Shown here: piece by piece, positions 1 through 13,600 of the stretch
Layout of the letters: every line of letters starts with the position of its first letter
Numbering within the stretch: the first letter of the stretch is position 1
NCBI GenBank assembly: GCA_025991245.1
Contig: BQMJ01000030.1
Location: 1 to 64,000, forward strand
Origin: Galdieria partita
Lineage: Eukaryota > Rhodophyta > Bangiophyceae > Galdieriales > Galdieriaceae
Direction of reading: 5' to 3'
DNA length: 64,000 nt
The notes under the pieces: model-generated
Seen by the model: the letters and a program-made list of their open reading frames with translations, nothing else
The model's database searches: none
What the model was told of the DNA's origin: nothing
Position numbers and translations under genes: made by a program

Positions 1-489
1 AATAAACCCTAAATAAACCCTAAATAAACCCTAATAAACCCTAAATAAACCCTAATAAACCCTAATAAACCCTAAATAAACCCTAATAAACCCTAATAAA
101 CCCTAATAAACCCTAATAAACCCTAATAAACCCTAATAAACCCTAATAAACCCTAAATAAACCCTAATAAACCCTAATAAACCCTAATAAACCCTAAATA
201 AACCCTAATAAACCCTAATAAACCCTAATAAACCCTAATAAACCCTAATAAACCCTAATAAACCCTAATAAACCCTAATAAACCCTAAATAAACCCTAAT
301 AAACCCTAATAAACCCTAAATAAACCCTAAATAAACCCTAATAAACCCTAATAAACCCTAATAAACCCTAAATAAACCCTAAATAAACCCTAAATAAACC
401 CTAAATAAACCCTAAATAAACCCTAATAAACCCTAATAAACCCTAATAAACCCTAAATAAACCCTAATAAACCCTAATAAACCCTAATA
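1..489. repeat. Telomere repeat array, C-rich strand
   Basis: Uninterrupted head-to-tail CCCTAATAAA (10 bp) and CCCTAAATAAA (11 bp) units, mixed without a fixed order. The C-rich strand reads 5' to 3' into the chromosome, as expected at a left end. The G-strand units are therefore TTTATTAGGG and TTTATTTAGGG, a longer relative of the plant TTTAGGG unit. The last perfect unit is near 489. Degenerate CCCTAAT-like sequence continues to about 540. Confidence 0.95.
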
Positions 490-527
490 GACAATACTAG
501 ACCCGAATATTCCTTAATATCCCCTAA

Positions 528-2800
528 TAAACCCTAATAGCAAACCATAAGTAGACCGTAAACCCTCAGTAAAATCTGAATAAGAAGAAAAAATGCATAC
601 TCCCTTCGGCCAGACTACACATATTTTGCAATTCATTTAGCTTTTTTTTCATATATGCATTCGAGGACCTTCTTAATTTTATCAAGCTTTTTCTCCTTGC
701 TTCTAATGTAATCAGCTTTGTCGCAAACTTTTTATGGGTATTTTGAAGTTGACGTTCTGACTTTTTGGTTTTTTTTGGTTATGTTTGTATTCGAGTCTTA
801 TTGCGAGATTACTGGAAATGTAAAGAAAATGTTTTGATTTTGCTTTTGATCAGTGGTTGTCCTCTTTTGTGTAGGTATTTTTATGTTGGTTTGGGTTATT
901 AAAAAATTTTAAGCGATTCGCTTAAATGCATTTTTTTCTGGTAACTGTTACTTTGTCATTTTCGCCTTTTATTGACCAAGTTTTAAAGCAAATTATTAAA
1001 GCGTTTATTACACATCGTTTTTCTTCGTTCTTAGTTATAGCCCTATATATTGTGTAAAGCATCTTCGAACTTTCTTATTATGATTGAATGTTCCTTTATT
1101 CATCCAGGTAATATTTTTCTATAGTATGTGACTTTGGATAAAAATAGTAATAAACCCTTAATAAACCCTAATAAACCCTGATAAGAAAGCTCCCATTGCC
1201 CTGTTTCAAAACATCCGCATTTGAAGATTTATTAGGTTTTCCGTCATCACAATGCATTCAAGAAAAAAAGTGAATTGGTTCTACCAAAACCTTTACTTTT
1301 GCTTTTGGTCTGGTGAAAGTAATCAATTCTCAAAACTGTGTTTTTTTTGCCAGCGATCAAATGACTTGCCTTGAGCTATTTTTGCGTATTTTTGTATTTG
1401 TTGTTGATTACTGGAAAACCTGGAAATTTAGGGAAAATTTTGAGATGCTATTTTTTCGAGGCCTTTGTGAGTTTAGGTATTCCGTACCAAGACCTAATAG
1501 TAAACCATAACTAGACCGCATAGTAATACCTCAGTAAAACCTGAATAAGAAAGAAAAATGCGTACTCTTCTTTGCCAGGCTACACATATTTTACGATTCA
1601 TTTTGTTATTGAATGCATCAGAGAAGAAAGTCCTTAAATTCTATCGATCGTTTTATATTTACTTCTAGTATAATTAATTTATGTAGCAAAATTTTATAAG
1701 AGTTTTTTGAATGGCTATATGACTTTTGTTGTGGGCTTCATTTTGTTTATTCATTGGAGTTTTACTACGTGAACACTTGAATCTCTAACGAAAATGTTTC
1801 CATTTTATCTTTAATTAGTGGTCGCCCTTCTTTTGTTCAGGCATTTCTCTGTTGTGATGTGTTGATTTTGAAATTTAAGCTGTTTTCTTCAAGGAAAATT
1901 TTTTTGGTTGATTTTAGCCTTATTGCCTTCCTCTATTATTGACAAAATTTACAGCAAATTGTTAAATCTTTTATTATCGACCATTTTTCTTTTTTCTATT
2001 AAAGCCGTATTCATCCAATGTAGAACCTTTTGATTGTCTATATTGGTTGAATGCTCTTTTATTCATCCTGTTAATATCTCTCTAGGGTATGTGTTTTTTC
2101 ATAAGAAAAAGTAATATATCTTAGTAAGCCTGTTAAGAAAAATTCCCATTGCCCTGTACTAGACCATGCGCATTTGAACATTTATCAAGGCCTTGGTCAG
2201 CTCAATGCATTGGAGAAAGAAAGCCAATTGGTTCTATCAAGACCTTTACTTTTGCTTTTAGTTTCGTAAAGTTAATGAATTTTCAAACTGTGCTTCTTGT
2301 TTTGCCAGCGATCAAATGACTTGCCTTGTGGGCTATTTCTGCGTATGTTTGTATCTGTTGTTTATTACGGGTATTTAGGTGAAGTTTTAGGATGCTATTT
2401 TTAATTCAAAGCCATTTCAAGTTAGGGAATTTCTTTTTTGCTTCGCAGTAATTCGAAATTTTGAGCTTTTCCGAAATTGTGAGCATTTTTCTTAAATGGC
2501 TCCTTTTTGTTGTTATTAGCATCATTACCGTTTGTTCTTGATTGACCGAGTGGCACAGTAAATTTACGGACTTTTTTCATTATGATATTTTTCTTTGTCC
2601 GGTATTTGTGCCGAATCTATTTGGTGTATGATCCTTTTGGTTTCTTATATTGGATGAATTTATCTTGATTGACCCTGTTGATACCTTCCTGTAGTATTTA
2701 AACTTTTAGGTAAATATGCAAAATTATGTTGAAATTATATCCTAATGAAACCTAATAAAATTGAAATAAAAAAATAACGTTTATTGCTTTCAACCAGGAC
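528..2800. repeat. Subtelomeric tandem array, about 960-bp units
   Basis: Two adjacent diverged units and a decayed third. The stretch from 540 (AAACCATAAGTAGACCG) recurs at 1502 (AAACCATAACTAGACCG), and the stretch from about 1190 (CTCCCATTGCCCTGT) recurs at about 2143. Landmarks such as GCGATCAAATGACTTGCCTT are shared at 1352 and 2309. A third partial copy is visible near 2645-2830. Short open frames here are not conserved between units and look like chance. Confidence 0.8.
1148..1183. repeat. Interstitial telomere-repeat patch
   Basis: About three telomere-like units (TAATAAACCCT variants) sit inside the first ~960-bp subtelomeric unit, in the same orientation as the terminal array. The matching place in the next unit (about 2110-2135) keeps only a decayed trace. 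Confidence 0.75.
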
Positions 2801-2829
2801 ATTCATAGTTTTTCAATTCATTGCGCTCT

Positions 2830-5800
2830 AGTTGTCTCAAAATAGGAGTGTTCAGAGTAAATTGCTTATGTCTGTTTTCTTAGTTATGTTCTTTGCCAAA
2901 GAATAGTTACGTATTGTTTTATTTTTTTTTTTTGCTTGTTGTGCCACTGACCATGTTTGGTTTCCTGTCAGCTACATTTTGTTTGAGTTTTTTTTTGGAA
3001 TGGAAACTGGAGTAAGTTTTTAGATTGTTTCTTTTGCTCAAATTTTTTTGGAGTTTACATTTTTTTGCTTCTTTTGTATTGTTTTGAGATTTTAGGTGGT
3101 TCGTTTGAATGGTATCCTTCTGGTATCATAAGTGTGAGGCGCGAGCAATGTAGGTGAACAAGTCGTTGCAACAGTCGAGCAATCTGACACTATCAACATT
3201 TTCATTTCTTTGTTTTTTGCTGCATTGATTGTTGTTTTCAAGGATTGTCCCTCCTTTTTACTACTTTTTCTCCAATGAGAAAAAAAAATGTTTTTTCTTC
3301 GGTATTTTAATGTGGTATAGTTACTAAATTCACTTTCATCAAAATTATTGTATTTTTTTTCTCTGTGAGCAGTTTGCTGTTACTTTTTTACTTCGCTTCA
3401 CACGGTCGACAAATATCTGCGGGACGAGAACAGGTTCAAGGTACTGATGATGTAAGGAACACGTGGTATATGGAAATCCTTCAATGTATTCTCAAGTTTC
3501 TACTTCTCTAAATTGTTATTATTCTATGGCTTCCTTGTAAAATTGGTATTTGTATTGTTGCTTTAGTAAACTTTACAAACAAGTGTAGCTCTTATAATGC
3601 AAAGATTGCCTATTCCCCTTTGATGCATTGCATAAATTCCTCTTCAATACCTTTTCATAATGCCGATGTGATAGAACTGAAACTGAAGTGCAGAAATTTG
3701 TTTCTTTTTTTTTACCGTTGCCATAAATTTTATAAGTTCTTGAACTTTTTTTATGCATTAATGACACAGTAATGTTTCTTGCAAATTTCTCTTTTCATAT
3801 AGGTTTGTATGGGTATTACTTCTTAACGATAATGATATTTCTTCATTTATGTTTCTTATTAAGATCGTTGCTATCTTCAGTGCATACACAATGATAAGGT
3901 TTCAATTTCGATAGTTTAAAAAATTTTGTTTCGATCATTTCGTTAAGTCCCTTATGGTTGAACCTTACCCTATGAGAATCGTCTTGAAAAATCTGTCTTA
4001 GATAGCAAAATTTTAAGTAGTGTTTTTTGGTCACTTAATTGTATTCGACGTTGCAGTGTTATTGAAAATGTAAACATTTGGTAGGTAGTTTTTACTTTCT
4101 GACGGCCTAAAATGAAGTGCGTGTTTTATTCTGTAAGTACCCTTAACTTGAAATATAGTGTCGCTATACATATTTAGCAAAAATTATACAATGCTTATGG
4201 TATTCTTGGATTTTCAAAAGCAAAACATTGTGTTTCGGTAAACTTTTCGATCCGCCTTTTATCTATTCTCAACGAGACCAAGCTGAGAATCAATTTGTTG
4301 GTTTTTCAGTGTGAGTTACTATGCCCTAGATTCTTACTCAATTGTCGTTTTTTAAGAATGATTGAATTAGGAGATTCAATCGTCGTATAGACTCTAAGTT
4401 CAAAATTTAAAAAATTCAGCTTTTTGCTCCTTTTTCTTCTAGTACTACTGTCTGTTTTCCTTTTGTGTTTTATGTCTTATAACCCTTGAATGTGTAATGA
4501 AATTTTCCTAGGTTCTATTTCACCTATGTACTAAAATGTTCGAGGTGAGAATACATTGATTATTTTTATATACAGATTTGTTCTATTTTTCTTTTTACTA
4601 AATTTTGCATTATCACCTACTATTTACCCCTGTGAACAACTAGGAATACTGATGCCATAAGGACAAATAATGTATTGAAGTTATTCAACTTTTTCACTTG
4701 GGCCAACCTCTTTAAATTCTTTCTTTTGCTATAGACTCTATTCGAGACGACATTTTTATCGCTCTTCTAATGAACAGTAGATCATTTTAGAAAAACAGTT
4801 AAATTTTTTTTTTATTTGAAAACACACGAATTTCCATTTCTTTTTCTAAAAAGCATGCATTTTTCTCAATTCACTAGATCGTCGTAAAAGAATCTAATAG
4901 TGTATAAAATTAAGTGGTGTAGATTCGGTTAAATTCTTTTGAAATTGTGTCAACATTCTTGATGATTTTTGTGATTTTGCTAATTTATTTCGAGTGACAA
5001 AATAATTCTTCCTTTGAATTCTTTTTGGAATCACCTCCACAGTTGTATTGGTATTTTATGTAAGCGACATTCAATTGTTCCATTTGTTTCACCTTTATTG
5101 AAGTTTTTAATTTTTGGGGGAACTGAGCAATTTGGTTGTGAGTTTGATGCATTGCGAAATCTAAATCTGGTAATTTTTACAGCTAGCGTATTGCATGGCT
5201 TGTTTCACTATAGTCGTTTTCGATATTGAAAAGCGACAGTTTTTGAAAAAGTAGAATCGTGCAACTGTTGGTTTTTACTATGTGGTATCTTTTATCAGAC
5301 ACCTTTTTTGTAAAAAGAATTTTTTTGCTTTCTTATGGTAACTGGATCCATTTTGTTCTATTTTATGTTGATTGGCATAATATTGTACACGAATTGTACT
5401 GTTGGTATATATAATGAAGACAAAGCAAGCCACGCCTTTTCCATAAAAAAGCCTCAAATGAATTGAACAGTTTGCAATCTAGCCACAAAAGTTCAACGTT
5501 TGTCTGTAGCATCTTCGATATTATATGCTTTATGTCAGTTTGACTATGATTTGAATGACAGCTTGAAGAGAAACATATCTCTCAAGAGCACTTTTCCTCC
5601 ATGAGTTTGTTGTATTTTTATTCTTGTGCTTTGAAATCATCCTGGTGTTCTTGTTTCTCTCCTAAATATATATAGAATTTCTTTTGAGTATTTCAATTTG
5701 ACAAAAGTATTGAATTGTATACGACTGAGAATATGGTAGGTTCTTTTATGAACATGCATTTGGATACTACTTCTTACTATCTTTTGCATTGTCGACTAAT

Positions 5801-7608
5801 GTCCGTTGAAGAAAACAATTAGAGATATACTTATTCAATAAAGACAAGTAGTATATGAGAATTCTTCAACTTTCTAGAGATTCTATTTCTCTTGCTGTCT
5901 TTCTTTTCTCTATGGGTTATTTTCAAAATCGCTATCTGTATCGTTCAGTTATTAGTCTGTATGTGTACGAAAGAAAGAAACGCTACAAAGGTCTAATAAA
6001 AAAAAGAATCGTCTAGTGTCCTCTGACATACGTCATGTGCTTTCCTTCAACGAATTATGTTCTAGTGAAACCAATGTTATAAAGCCAAGAATTGTTTAAT
6101 AATTCAAATATTTTAACTTACCTTGTTGCTTTCATGTTGGGTAGTGTTTAAGTTTTGTTTTGTTTGTTGATCCATTCGTGTCAATTCATCTTCGCCTATG
6201 AAATCTTCATCCCCTAATATACTCGTGCACTTGTACCGCTTTTGACTGATCATGAATTTTCTCTAGTACTTGTTTTGGGGGAACGTTTTCATTTGTTTGG
6301 AGCGAACATAATTCATTATTTACTTGAAATCTTGCAAAACTAAATTGGCTCCGCTTTCCGTTTTTTGCAACAGTACTATTTACCATCTACTGTATCAGAG
6401 TCTTTCTCGATTCGCCGACAGTGATCTACCTTGTTTCGCCCTATTTTTTTCTTATATTGTCCTATCTATCACTTAGCAACTTGGCAAAGCAGGGTTTTAT
6501 TTTCTTATGATCATTGTATACTCCTTATTTCATTCTGTGAGTATCTTTGTATACTATAATGCTACTTTGCTGATGGTATACATATTGAACCAAATCTAAG
6601 CCATACCATACATATGCCATAAAAAAGGCTTTCAATTGAAAGAAGCAGTTAACAATGACAACATTAATATTCCATAATGTCTGCTGTTCTTCCTCTTTCT
6701 TCTTGCTTTATGTCTACCTGGTCAATACTTTACGCGATAACTAATAGAAGATTATATCACTGCGTGGCATTTTTCCTTATTGGTCATATTGCACTTTCAC
6801 TCTTTTTCTCTACAATCAGTTTGTTCTTCTTTGTTTTCTTATCTTTAAATAATTTTTTAGTCTTTTAGTGTGCATTGCATAATATTTTGGTTTCTTCCTA
6901 GCTCTTTTCTCTAGAATTTTCTATTTGAAACTCATTTGTTTGGAAAGTCCTCCAAACGAAATTCAATTTCTTCCATTATTACCATAAGAAATTTCAATGC
7001 GTCTTGCTTTTCATACTTATCTATGTTTAAATCGGTACTTGGTGAATAGAAATTAAATGAATGCCTTCTACTGAGGTAAATATTCATTTCTACGTTTTAA
7101 TAGGGAGCAAGAACAAGATTGAGACTAGATGTCTATGTTAGTGACACAACTTGAAATACTGTGACACTTGAGAAGTTGCAGGAGAAGCTCTACTTGTAAA
7201 TACTCTAGTGTACTTGCAAACTGGCTCAAAAATTTCCAACTATATCATGTATGCAAAAATGTACCATGGAGATTTTAAATCAATCGTTGGTCTTTCCTCA
7301 ACTTTTCCAGAGGACAATGGAGTATAAAAGAAGAGCTTGGTAAGTTTGATTCTTTTACTCCTCCATTTCTGTTGATTTCGACCCACCACTAGTTATTTTT
7401 ATATTTACAAATAAATAGCACTCTAGCCATTTTTTAGACAGTTGGAGCTTACTCTTGGCTAATCGTGGAAAAGTTCATATGAAACAAAAAAACACAAGTT
7501 AGTATATACAAAACAATTTCTACAACTCTTTTTCCACAAATATCTGCTTTAAAAAAATTTCGAAAAATTTTTGAATTTTGTCGAGAATTGGCTACGTAGA
7601 ACATAGCC
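2830..7608. repeat. Array of diverged ~1.2-kb subtelomeric units, no genes seen
   Basis: Blocks recur at roughly 1.2-kb spacing. The clearest pair is 5380-5480 and 6555-6655, both with a GTACTGTTGGTATA-like stretch followed by GCC(A)TAAAAAAG and a CAATTGAA-like stretch. A second landmark (GTCGAC/ACAAGTAGTATATG...TTCTTCAACTTTCT) appears in diverged form near 3400, 4620 and 5790. Sequence near 4230-4450 also resembles 13540-13770 in the next large repeat. The strand reads T-rich. Short open frames have no recognisable domains. Unit borders are approximate. Confidence 0.55.
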
Positions 7609-10600
7609 CATGACAGCCAAAAGGCAATAGAGGAAAGTGAGGGAAAATGAATCAATGAACCCTCATGTGAACTCAAATAACTTCTTACTGGATTTCCCAA
7701 CGACCCAGCTTGGATTCTAATTCAGCCTAGTAAAATCTACAATGCAACAAAATTTTCATTTGCAACACAATCTACTAAGGTTCTATATATTATTTGCTAC
7801 AATTGTTTTCACAGATATCACTTTCTAATTTAATCTCTTGTAAAGAATAGAGGTTTCATTGTAAAATTGCATTTCTTCTTAGTGAGTGTAAATAGTTTTT
7901 GAATGTGTAGTTTTTCCAGCTAATACTGTAGGTGTCTTTCTGCTATTTTTTTGTCTCTTTCACATCACAGTGTAATTGGAAATGATTTCAGCATTGTGCA
8001 TTATAGACAACTTTCTAGTTTTAATGTATTTTATTCTGAACTTGTTGTATGGACCGCTTTTATATGTTTTCCTAAGTGTTTTAATTCGCCACTGGGTTAC
8101 ATAAAATTCGTAAACTTTTTCTTCTCCTGGACTTCTTGTAATTTAGAAATTTAATTGTGTTTGTCCTTGTTTTGGCTGTGTAGCTCGTTTTGAACTGATA
8201 TTGTTGTTGCCAGAAATTTTTGGGCCTTTTCTCTTTTCAATTGAATATTCTATGTGGAACTCTCACAAGTACATGTTGTCTTCAACAAGTTTCTGTGATA
8301 AATAAAGCATCTCATGTCAATTGTCTTGCATCTCTATTTATTGTTTTGATTGATATTGGGTTGTTTGAAACTTTTCTTTTAAACTCTGGCCTTAGAAGCA
8401 TTTTTGTATAGCTGTTCTTCATAATAAAGTTTTTCTTAAGAAGCGATACGCGAACTTTCTTTTTTTGGCGTTGGGTAATAGCTCTACTGCATTGGCCCCA
8501 GCTCTGTCCAATTATGCATAGTTCTGATTGGCTGATTGGTAAAACTTGAATGGTCGATTGTTGTCTTTGCCTTTTTTTAAGAATTTGTGTTGATTCTTTG
8601 AAGTCTCTCTGTTTACACCTTTGTGACTCAAAGTGGCTAAACGTTGATTCTCGCCTCTCCTGAATTGGGTTAAAGCATATGCAAATTGCCAAGATTCGAT
8701 TTCTTAGATATTATCAATTGTATTTTCCTTCTATAATGGTCTTTTTTGTACTGTGTACTGCAGTTGGTGTTTGTCTTTCTTTCTTAGCTAAAAGTCTTTC
8801 TCGTTTGTATGCAAATGACAAGGTAATTTGTCTATAAAAGAAATTACGTGATTCTTCCATCATCTGTAAAAACTGAAATATTTAAGTTGATGGCATTGTC
8901 CACATAAAAAGTCATTGGGATCATGAGCTGTCGCGTACATTTTTTATTATCAATTGAATAGAAAAAATTCATTGACTTTCAGACATTTTCATCATTATGA
9001 CAATCCAAATGTTGGAGAGAGTTCTTCTTGTATAATTAACTAGTCACGAAATTCAACGTGTATTCATTCACGGACGCTAGACTTCTACGATAATAAAATT
9101 TTAGCAACCATACCCACCAGTATGAAGATCGATTGTTCAAGTAAACAGGGCATCAAGAATAAAATATTCATGTCTTGCTCAATTTTGCTTTGTAACGTAG
9201 GAAGATCCTGGAATATCTTGCGCATATCTAGGAATGTTGCTCAGTAAAGTAATTTAATATGCTGAAAGAATCGCTGTTTAAAATGAGCAATGTATTCATA
9301 ATTTCGTGGACAGTTGTCAGTTTGTATACTTTGTGCTTGTCAGCCTTTTTATAGAATTGTACGTTGCATAGCTGGTTGTGATTTCCCAATAGAAAGACAA
9401 GGTTATTTAAGTGCCAACAGTAATACTATTCAAACAGTATCCTTTCTAAAACTGTGTCTCACAAACTGTCAACTGCTAAGTATTTATAGACTTGAGCACA
9501 AAAGACTACGGTAGCTATTCCAAACATACACTATGCCGACGAGTTGCGAAGCCTCTCTTTTGTGAAAATTTTTCCCATCAGATGCTCTTTTTCTTCCAAG
9601 TCTTGTTTCGAAATTGCATCCTTCAAGTGACCTCGTCAAGTAAGATTAGCAAACAACGACGTAAAGATGCTTCAAAGTCGGTGTACAAACTCTGTTCACG
9701 TCCGTTTTCGAAACAGCAACTCACAGTTGAACTGCGCAGTTGAGTTGCCACGAGACAACCTCACCTCTCCATTTGGACAATAGATTCTCAATAGACAAAA
9801 ACTGACAATGACAAGAATCGTTTTTGTGAAGAACCAAAGAGAATCAACTCAGAATATACTCCGACTGTTACAAAAGATCTTGGTAATTGTTCCACAAGAG
9901 AGAGTCCTCATCTATTGTTCACAGGACAACAGTTCATTTCAACTTCAGAAACCAAGTTACATTGGAAGACTAGAGTGGGACAAGGATTCAAGGTCAAAGA
10001 CTATTTGGAGCCTTTGTGCCGACTGGTTCCACAGTAATCCGCAGGGTCAATGTCTTACAAAGAGTCAAGGAATTAAGATTAACAATTCTCGAACAGTATC
10101 TAGGTTGCATTCGACATGAAGTTGGAAGCGACTTTGAGGTTCAATCCAAGTTGTTGACAGGAAACGAACAAAACAAACTGGGCCTTGGTTGGTATTTCAA
10201 AAAGTGCGAAATCATAAAACCTCAAAGTTTGGTACTACTAAAAAGTTCTTCTCCAAATTCAACTATTTAAAGTTTCATTAAAAATAAACAACTTTATACA
10301 CTTCAAACCGGGTGGTAACACAGCAACTACAGCCAAAGTTGTGTTAGCTAAGCAAAACAATCACAAAGATTGGGCAAAGTGACGTTGAAGAGCTCTTCGA
10401 GTACCGTCAAAAGTGCCATATATAGTCTCATATGTACGTAGTGAAAACTTTCCAAGGGAACCTTCCACTCAAAGGTTTACCTATAATACTATTGATTCTC
10501 TAACGTTGCATTATTTGAAGAGAACCGTTGTGTTAGAATGATCGTTGACCCCTGAGAGTAAAGCCCGCCATTGTATAGTGAGATAAACTCACCTTTGTTA

Positions 10601-13600
10601 TTTACCTTGGAGATTTACTGGCTTCAAGTTAATTTGGAGAACATTGAGCTCTAGTCGATAGGAATCATTTCAAGAAAGTATAATCTGCCACTTTCAACAA
10701 GAAGAGCGTGTTTCTCATAACTTGGAACGATTTAGTGTGTAGTCGCCAAGTTGTCATAGAGAAATTTCGGCAAGTAGAGTGAACACTTGTGCTGATAAAT
10801 GTCTAGCTGAACTGTTTGCAACTTGGAGGACTGTGAATTTTGTGTTACCACTATCAAGGACTTTTCAGACTTTTGCAGATTTGAGTTTATACAATCTGGT
10901 CGAGTGTTTCAATTATCAACAAAACGTTTAAGTACACGTTGGAAGTGACACATGTATATAATTTGTATTGTGCCTACAAGTATGTTGATAGAGTCCAGTC
11001 AAGTTTCTCAATTTGCTTGAATACATAGACCAAGTGTCGCATATTCTATTTTTGTATAATTGTATTGCGAAAATAAAGAATCAGTTGTTGACTCTTTCTA
11101 TTTTATATAGAAGCTATATATGAAAACTGTTCATATAGAAAAGCGTCACGACTCACATAGTAAGTATCGATGCAAGAATCTTCCCATGTTTGTCCCTTCA
11201 CAACAACAGTCACCAATGCAGATCCTCGGGACATTTCCTCCAATACATCTAGAACAGCGCAAAGTTTCAAACAGTCTGTGCTTCACAAAACTCAACAATC
11301 TAAACAGACAATTCTGGGAATACTAGAGCACTCCAAGTTGGAGAAACATTACTGAGTTGTCAAGGGTGGCTTCCCGAGACAAAGAATTGCCTACACTAGT
11401 AAACCCAACATACAAAAATCAAAAAGGGAAAGAAAGCAGCAACTCATTGACGGACTTTTCAACCATATCTAGAGTACTTGAACACGTTTTAAAGCGAGTA
11501 CCTAGGCTAACTCTCGATTCTAGTTCCCTCAGAGTTTTGCTGGTCAAAAATACAGAAGCATCTACAACAGTTCTATTGAAAACCCCACTCTATGAAAACT
11601 CTCAAAGCTGCCTAGTATCCATATATACTCTAAAACGCAACGCCAAAACCCAACATTGGAAAAATATCTGTTGTACAATTTGGACATATCAACTGGTCAA
11701 GCACTCAAACAATCATAAAGCTTCATATAATTCCAAGTCAACTAGCTCATAAATTGCAACTTTGGTGACTTCAAGTTGGTCAACGCAAGGTTGAAAGCTT
11801 CCATCATCACTCGGTTCATTCCAACCAAAGCAATTCCCAACGGATGTGGAAAGGTGATTTTTGAGCAACTCGTTTGTGTTCTCAAGATCTTCTTTGTGAG
11901 GCTGCTGAACCTCGTTATCTTGAGATGAAAGGATTACCAAAGAAGAACAAACAAAAGATTGCCGAATTGCAACTAATAATCAGTCAAAACCCATTAGCAG
12001 TTAAATTGCCCGTTGTAGTTGCTGACTATGAAACAACAAGGCCATCATCACCAATTCATAGGACCTCAAGTGTGTGCAATCTTTGCTCCATTTTTCTGTA
12101 TACAAGAGTTGAAACTACGGGAAGAGTGGTATAATTGGAGTATACTTTGTGCGGAAAGGCTTTTCAAAAAGAAAAAAACGTTGGCAGATCCCAATTAGGG
12201 ATAGAGTCCAGCTTGCAGTGCAACTTTTGAAAACAGAGCATCGTTCTCAACCCAATTTCTGTCTTTTAGCAACAAAAGCGAAACGATTTGAGCTGTCACA
12301 AGTTAATTGTACACTGATTGTTAAAGTGTTGTATGTAAAAGAGCGGATAGAGAACTTACCTTTGTAGAATTACGATAGTCACTCTTTTACTTTACCAGAC
12401 AAGGTCTACGAATTTCTAAAAGTGCTTTGAATCTTGCTTCTAAACTGGAAAATGCTGTGAGCTTTCTATTCATTTACACTCAACAACCGCACAACAAAAA
12501 TGGTTCGATGATTTCTGTATGGGAAATGGGCGAAGATTTGCCACATTTGAATTTCGCACTGTAGTTATGGCGGCGGGATGCTCCTCTCTCCTCTCCAGTT
12601 GGATAAGAGACTCTAATTGGTCATAAACTGACAAATAAAGGAACTGGTTGTTTGAACAAGACAAGTATCAACTCATGATGTACTTCGAGTGCTACAAAGG
12701 CCTTGATGAGTATGACACAAAAGAAAATTCACAACAACAATTCAGAAGACTTTACTTTGTAGTATACTTGGACTTGAAAAACCAAATTACACTACAAGAC
12801 TGTATAGGGTTCAAAGTTAAAACCAATTGGGAGCTTTTTACGCGACTTTCTTTTACAGTACTCTACAAAGTGAAAAACGCCTATAAACTTACCAAAAATA
12901 AAGAGCAACAGTTTTCAACAAGGATCAAAGTTGAGGTATGTTTAACATGAACATAGACTGAAGACAAGTATTTTTCAAGATTTATGGAACTCAAGTTTCA
13001 AGCCACTGAAAGTTTACGACCAATACTAGCAGGTCTTGGCTGGCAAAGTTTGGTCTTGAAGAGTTTCTCGTTCGAACCCACTGTTTGATGCTTTAGGCAT
13101 TATCGTCGATATCTATCGTTTCTCTTTGAGGCAGTATCATTCCATTGAAGCGGAATTATTTTACTTTCACTGAATCTTGAGTCTGTTTACACATCACAAT
13201 GCTACTCTCCAACAAAATGAATTGAGTTGATACCCAGCTTCTTTTGTGCTTCGATTCTATGGTTAAGTTGTTCTTGTGATTCAAAACTCATCTGTTTATG
13301 TCTAAAAAATTGGAGTCGAAACCCAATTCTTCTTTATAAGGATGTTTCGAATCCACTTTACATAGAAAAACGTTTTAAATTGTCGATTGCCAAATTCATT
13401 CGAGTTGAATCATTTCTGTAAGCTCCAAGTATACTATATTATTTCCCGTTGATGACACTAAAATGGCTATGATGAAGATTATGATGGCTATTACACTGGT
13501 AGTCTTTTTGAATTCCCCAAAAATAAACTTTGTGCTTTGGTTGCAACTTTGAGTCTCTTTTTATCTATTCTCAACAGAATTAAACTTAGAATCACTTTGT

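Noticed and set aside
9492-10270. Short open frames shared in part between copies A and B (around 9650 and 30850)
   Set aside because: The shared stretch is explained by the DNA repeat. Frames are not kept over their length and end differently in the two copies.
11357-11752. Open frame of 131 codons inside the extra segment of copy A
   Set aside because: No recognisable domain, no counterpart in copy B, and composition typical of the surrounding CAA-rich repeat.
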